Below, piece after piece: positions 60,386 through 64,000 of a stretch of 64,000 nt of DNA. The translations under genes were made by a program, and so were the position numbers. How positions within the stretch are numbered: the stretch's first letter is position 1; the number at the start of each line of letters is the position of its first letter. The notes below the pieces were generated by a model, which made no database searches, was not told the origin of the DNA, and was given only the letters and a program-made list of their open reading frames with translations. The DNA lies in assembly GCA_047777345.1 (NCBI GenBank), contig JBKEEJ010000006.1, positions 124,001-188,000 on the forward strand, written 5' to 3'. This DNA comes from Anaerocolumna sp047777345. GTDB taxonomy: Bacteria; Bacillota; Clostridia; Lachnospirales; Lachnospiraceae.

Positions 60386-61315
60386 CTAAACATAAACCGC
60401 CTGGTCATAGCGAATCATGGTAAGTTCCTTGTAATCATCAAAATAAGAAATCTTATCTCCCAAAAGCATACGCTTAAAATACATGCCATAGTTTACACCG
60501 GCTTCCATCGTTAACGGTACTCCGCCCCCAAACCTTGGATTTATTTCGATAAAAAAAATTTCATCCTGTTCCGTAACAAAACATTGTACGGTAACAGGCC
60601 CCATTACATTTCCTTCTTTTTTTAGCCTTTCTATCAGGAAACGTACCTTTTCTATTATGTCGGGCTGCTTAGTAACCCTGCTTTTTACAACTTCTCCTGC
60701 CCTGACTTCCAGCCGTTGTCTCGGAACAATGGATATAATATTGCCGTAAAAATCACATAACACATCAACTGTGTATTCTTTTCCTTCAACGCATTGCTGT
60801 ACCATAGCATTTGGCACATATTCAGCAAAAAAATCCAGTTCCTTTTCATTTTTTGCCTTAAACACATTGTGACTTCCCATTCCGTCCCAGGGCTTTATAA
60901 TAACGGGATAAATAATTTCCTGTTTGTTTTGCAGGTCATAAATTTTTGGTGATAATATACCATTTTTCTTAAAAAAAAGGGCCGTATTCTTTTTGTTGTT
61001 ACAAATACCGATGACTTCACCTGAGGATAACAGCAGTTTAATTCCTTTGTTTTCAAATAAATCCCGATATTCGTTTAAAATATCAAATTCTTTTTCATAC
61101 AAAGGGATTATCATTGAGACATGATATTTTTCTGAAATTTCCAGCAACCTTGTAATATATCCTGCCTCGTTATATTTGGGAACTGTTTCAAAATAATCCG
61201 CGAATTGCCTTGCGGCAATTTCCCGGGACGGATCCACACCAACAACAGAAAAATTTTGCTTTAAATGCTGTATCAGTTGTACTCTTTTTCCTATGGCAGT
61301 TAATAATATATTCAT
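60386..61315 (-). CDS. ATP-grasp ligase-like protein
   Basis: 309 residues. N-terminal pre-grasp domain (NILLTAIGKRVQLIQHL), then ATP-grasp motifs: YPVIIKPWDGMGSHNVFKA (phosphate loop), VQQCVEGKEYTVDVLCD, and IFFIEINPRFGGGVPLTM with the metal-binding E-x-N. Members of this branch (carbamoyl phosphate synthase-like/PylC-like) ligate carboxylates to amines or similar. Its place between pseB and the HAD gene suggests decoration of the nonulosonic acid, for example with an amino-acid or acyl group; this is a hypothesis. Confidence 0.8.
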   Translation of the reverse strand: MNILLTAIGKRVQLIQHLKQNFSVVGVDPSREIAARQFADYFETVPKYNEAGYITRLLEISEKYHVSMIIPLYEKEFDILNEYRDLFENKGIKLLLSSGEVIGICNNKKNTALFFKKNGILSPKIYDLQNKQEIIYPVIIKPWDGMGSHNVFKAKNEKELDFFAEYVPNAMVQQCVEGKEYTVDVLCDFYGNIISIVPRQRLEVRAGEVVKSRVTKQPDIIEKVRFLIERLKKEGNVMGPVTVQCFVTEQDEIFFIEINPRFGGGVPLTMEAGVNYGMYFKRMLLGDKISYFDDYKELTMIRYDQAVYV

Positions 61316-61330
61316 ATTACCCTCAACACA

Positions 61331-62323
61331 TTAAATTCTTTTTAATGCTTCTTGTAACTGTTCCACCGTCAGCCATTGCTCATTTAGGTTGGAACTGTAT
61401 TCAAACCCTTCGCCAACGGGTTTTCCTCCGGCTTTAAAATATTTCTTTATATCCCACCATTCAAAATTGGGATAAATAATATAATGTTTTTCATACTCAT
61501 AAGTCATACGGGAATCATCTTTTGTAATCATAACTTCATGAAGTTTTTCCCCTTCCCGGATACCAACTTCCTTTATATCCCCATCGGGTAACATTGCACG
61601 GGCTAAGTCAACAATCCGGAATGACGGAATTTTTGAAATGTAAGTCTCCCCGCCTTTGGATTCTTCCAATGCTTTAAAAACCAATTCCACGCCTTGCTCA
61701 AGGGTTATAAAAAATCTGGTCATCCTGGTATCCGTAATCGGAAGTGTTTTCTCCCCTTTTTGGATAAGATTTCGGAAAATAGGTATAACAGAACCTCTGC
61801 TTCCGGCCACGTTACCATACCGAACAACGGAAAATGTACATCCGTCGACTCCTTTATAGGCATTGGCCGCTATAAAAAGCTTGTCCGATACCAGTTTTGT
61901 ACCCCCATACAAATTAATGGGATTCACCGCTTTGTCCGTAGACAAGGCTACTACTTTTTTTACGCCACAGTCCAGTGCCGCGTCTATTACATTCTGTGCG
62001 CCGTGAATATTGGTTTTGATTGCTTCAAAAGGATTGTATTCACATACGGGGACCTGCTTCATGGCAGCAGCATGAACTACATAATCAACTCCTTTAAAAG
62101 CTCTGTAAAGTCTGTCCTTGTCCCTGACATCCCCGATAAAAAAACGCACCCTGCTCATATCAACTTTGTCCTGAAATTCTGTGCGCATAACACTTTGCTT
62201 ATATTCATCCCTTGAATATATAATGACTTTCTTTGGAGTATATTTCTGAAAAACCATTTCCAAAAATTTTCTGCCAAAAGATCCGGTACCACCGGTTACT
62301 AATATTACTTTATCATTTAACAC
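61331..62323 (-). CDS. pseB: PseB, UDP-GlcNAc 4,6-dehydratase (5-inverting)
   Basis: About 330 residues. Rossmann start MLNDKVILVTGGTGSFGRKF (NADP site), DVRDKDRL, HAAAMKQVPVCEYNPFEAIKTN and the SDR-like STDKAVNPINLYGGTK (catalytic Y/K area, M-x-x-x-K replaced as in PseB). It opens the pathway by converting UDP-GlcNAc to a UDP-4-keto-6-deoxy sugar. I choose the GTG at 62323: AAAGGGG is 8 bases before it, while the ATG two codons upstream is only two bases from it. Confidence 0.93.
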   Translation of the reverse strand: MLNDKVILVTGGTGSFGRKFLEMVFQKYTPKKVIIYSRDEYKQSVMRTEFQDKVDMSRVRFFIGDVRDKDRLYRAFKGVDYVVHAAAMKQVPVCEYNPFEAIKTNIHGAQNVIDAALDCGVKKVVALSTDKAVNPINLYGGTKLVSDKLFIAANAYKGVDGCTFSVVRYGNVAGSRGSVIPIFRNLIQKGEKTLPITDTRMTRFFITLEQGVELVFKALEESKGGETYISKIPSFRIVDLARAMLPDGDIKEVGIREGEKLHEVMITKDDSRMTYEYEKHYIIYPNFEWWDIKKYFKAGGKPVGEGFEYSSNLNEQWLTVEQLQEALKRI

Positions 62324-62345
62324 AATCATTTCCCCTTTAGCATTT

Positions 62346-63626
62346 TTATAGTCTTTCTATATAACAGATTTTGCGCAGTAAACTTTTCCTGTCGTCCAAA
62401 ACCAGTTCTTTTACATCTTTTCCCATTCCCATGTCCGCCATATTAAAAAAGAGGCTTTCTTTTGTGGGATATATAATATATTTCTTTGCCTTGGCACCAT
62501 TTATCACATCACATAAGCCGCTTCGTAAACCGATAAATGTACCGGCATATTCCACAACCAGTCTGGCATCTTCCAGAGAAAATTCAATTGCTTTGCTGCC
62601 TTTAACAGGCGGTTCCTCTTTCCCCATACTGTTGGTACATACAACATATCCTTTGGAATTATAATAATCCGCAACTTCTTTCCAGAATCCGTCATCCAGT
62701 CTGGCAAGGGTATTGGCATAGGGAGAAAGAATAACTGTTTTCCCCTTTACTAAGCCTTTTTCCTGAAATAACTTTTCCACATTTTCTGGATTCTCCGGCC
62801 ATTTTGGTTCCCTTTTTGGTTCGTTTTCACTTAAATTCATAATGCACTGCTTTAGCATAACTCCCCAGCTTAATCTGTTGTTACGTTCAAAATTAGCAAG
62901 AATATCTGTATGAAGATAATTATGAGACAGTACTTTTATATTATTGCCCTTCTCATCCAGCATTCTGTAAAAATCGATTAGACAATCCAAGTCATCCACA
63001 GATAAAACTTCAATATTTTCTATTCCAAACATATTGGCAATTCGCCGGCCGGTAGTTCCAATAACAGTCAGTACATATTTTTTAATGTGATTCTTTTGCA
63101 AATAGGCTTCCAGATAGGAAGAAATAAAATAAATGTCTCCCATGCCCTGATAAGGACATATTATTATACTGCAGTCATTTCCATATTTCTCCGTAATTCT
63201 TTGATATACGAAACTACCTTTTTTTAAATCGGAAACCTTTTGATTAAAACAATCCTGAAGAATATTACAGTTAAAATACATAATAGTCTGAAAAATATCT
63301 CTGCCTTCTTTATACCCATAGGACTGAAGCTGTAAAGACATGGATTGATAATATTGGGAAGCTATCAGAACAGCCACATTATTATCATATCTTTTCCTTA
63401 ATGATTCCGGCGAAAAAATATCAATACCAAGCATTTTTTTGCCAATTTTGCTGCGGTCGTTATCAATAATACCTGCCACAGAAAAACCCCTGGCTTTTAG
63501 ATAAAGTATTGTTTTTTCCGTAGGTTTATTTGCACCAAAGGCAATAATATTCTTCGATTGTAAAACTTTTTTTGCAATTAACTGATCTAAGTTGGCATAC
63601 AATTCCTTTATTTGACTTCCAGTCAA
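62346..63626 (-). CDS. Putative glycosyltransferase with N-terminal nucleotide-binding-like domain (paralogue 1)
   Basis: 426 residues. The first ~110 residues look Rossmann-like (NIIAFGANKPTEKTILYLKARGFSVAGIIDNDRSKIGKKMLGIDIFSPESL). The rest reads as a GT-B/GT9-like domain: CPYQGMGDIYFISSYLEAYLQK, VILSPYANTLARLDDGFWKEVADYYNSKGYVV, and VEYAGTFIGLRSGLCDVINGAKAKKYIIYP, which recalls heptosyltransferase endings. A TTG start at 63626 overlaps the stop of the next gene upstream. Role in the glycan: unknown sugar transfer. Product of a tandem duplication with the gene at the right edge. Confidence 0.65.
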   Translation of the reverse strand: MTGSQIKELYANLDQLIAKKVLQSKNIIAFGANKPTEKTILYLKARGFSVAGIIDNDRSKIGKKMLGIDIFSPESLRKRYDNNVAVLIASQYYQSMSLQLQSYGYKEGRDIFQTIMYFNCNILQDCFNQKVSDLKKGSFVYQRITEKYGNDCSIIICPYQGMGDIYFISSYLEAYLQKNHIKKYVLTVIGTTGRRIANMFGIENIEVLSVDDLDCLIDFYRMLDEKGNNIKVLSHNYLHTDILANFERNNRLSWGVMLKQCIMNLSENEPKREPKWPENPENVEKLFQEKGLVKGKTVILSPYANTLARLDDGFWKEVADYYNSKGYVVCTNSMGKEEPPVKGSKAIEFSLEDARLVVEYAGTFIGLRSGLCDVINGAKAKKYIIYPTKESLFFNMADMGMGKDVKELVLDDRKSLLRKICYIERL

Positions 63627-64000
63627 GGACTCACTTCCCTCTCACATTCATTGATCTTTTGTATTACTTTGTCCTCATACAACGGATCATTCCAATCATA
63701 TTCCATTTCTATGACATCTTTTGTTAACTCCATATTTTTAAGGCCGTAAAAGTTAATTGCTTTTACGAAGCCGCAGGCTTTATCAGGATAAAGAATAATT
63801 TTTTTACAGTTTGCACTGCTGATGACATCACAAAATCCACTCCGCAATCCAATTACAAAACCTGCCGTTTCCACTCCCCGGATTAAGTTTTCAAGAGGAA
63901 AGCAAACCCTTTCTGTATGGGGAATAACTTTTTCGGCAGGGCCGGCCGAATTGGTGCATACATCATAACCTAAAATTTTTAGCTTTTTAGCTAATTTAGT
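63623..64000 (-). CDS. Putative glycosyltransferase, C-terminal fragment (paralogue 2)
   Basis: The frame is open to the window edge, so the N-terminus is missing. The visible 125 residues include KLKILGYDVCTNSAGPAEKV and VETAGFVIGLRSGFCDVISSANCKKIILYPDK, matching KGYVVCTNSMGKEEPPV and VEYAGTFIGLRSGLCDVINGAKAKKYIIYP of paralogue 1. The genes overlap by 4 bp, so they are tandem duplicates in one operon. Confidence 0.75.
   Translation of the reverse strand, partial: TKLAKKLKILGYDVCTNSAGPAEKVIPHTERVCFPLENLIRGVETAGFVIGLRSGFCDVISSANCKKIILYPDKACGFVKAINFYGLKNMELTKDVIEMEYDWNDPLYEDKVIQKINECEREVSP

Noticed and set aside
1..64000. CRISPR arrays
   Set aside because: No regularly spaced direct repeats with unique spacers were seen; the tandem repeat at 39984 has no spacers.

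Overview
This 64 kb window looks like chromosome from a motile or surface-glycosylated anaerobic Firmicute of the class Clostridia, most likely family Lachnospiraceae. The basis is low-GC DNA with strong AGGAGG ribosome sites, a Crh/HprK/RapZ/WhiA block, a tRNA-Leu(AAG), T-box and ribosomal-protein attenuators, oxygen-defence proteins typical of anaerobes (desulfoferrodoxin, bacteriohemerythrin, encapsulated ferritin) and a pseudaminic acid locus. The genus cannot be fixed from the sequence alone.

Layout. 1-1.2 kb: end of a KdpD-like kinase and KdpE. 1.2-5.2 kb: a secreted Ig-like (Big_2) protein, a secreted serine hydrolase of the beta-lactamase fold and a nitroreductase. 5.7-8.5 kb: an iron and oxidative-stress island with encapsulated ferritin, encapsulin shell, desulfoferrodoxin and a DUF2935 protein. 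8.7-14.2 kb: lipoprotein, DUF4956 membrane protein, VTC-domain protein and a two-component system. 14.5-19.5 kb: small secreted and GyrI-like proteins, three tRNAs (Leu, Asn, Leu), an aminotransferase and an autoregulated MerR protein. 19.7-28 kb: the rplT-rpmI-infC operon with its attenuator leader, a YccF pair, prfC, thrS with a T-box, and a glycosyltransferase. 28-34.6 kb: hemerythrin, SfsA, an ECF sigma/anti-sigma pair, an ABC exporter and pfkA. 34.6-49.7 kb: dnaE, a polysaccharide deacetylase, the murB-rapZ-whiA-crh operon, glucokinase, hprK, uvrC and ftsH. 50.5-52.7 kb: pyrG and an LspA-like protein. 53-64 kb: a glycosylation island with pseB, pseF, pseG, pseC and pseI, an ATP-grasp/HAD pair and several glycosyltransferases, running off the right edge.

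How the genes fit together. The encapsulin cargo carries a C-terminal shell-targeting peptide, so ferritin and shell should form an iron-storing nanocompartment; the superoxide reductase and DUF2935 protein next to it suggest a shared oxidative-stress role, and a Fur/PerR-like palindrome sits just before the cargo ribosome site. HprK, Crh, glucokinase and Pfk form a carbon-control group. PseB, PseC, PseG, PseI and a PseF-like enzyme would build CMP-pseudaminic acid, but pseC is interrupted by a one-base frameshift and no pseH is seen.

Most notable points: the encapsulin island; a Crh with Glu at position 15; the AUU start and attenuator of infC; the frameshifted pseC; an IS3-like terminal inverted repeat inside a terminator loop; two families of intergenic hairpins; and a putative orphan short transcript ahead of pyrG. 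No complete insertion sequence, prophage or CRISPR array was seen.
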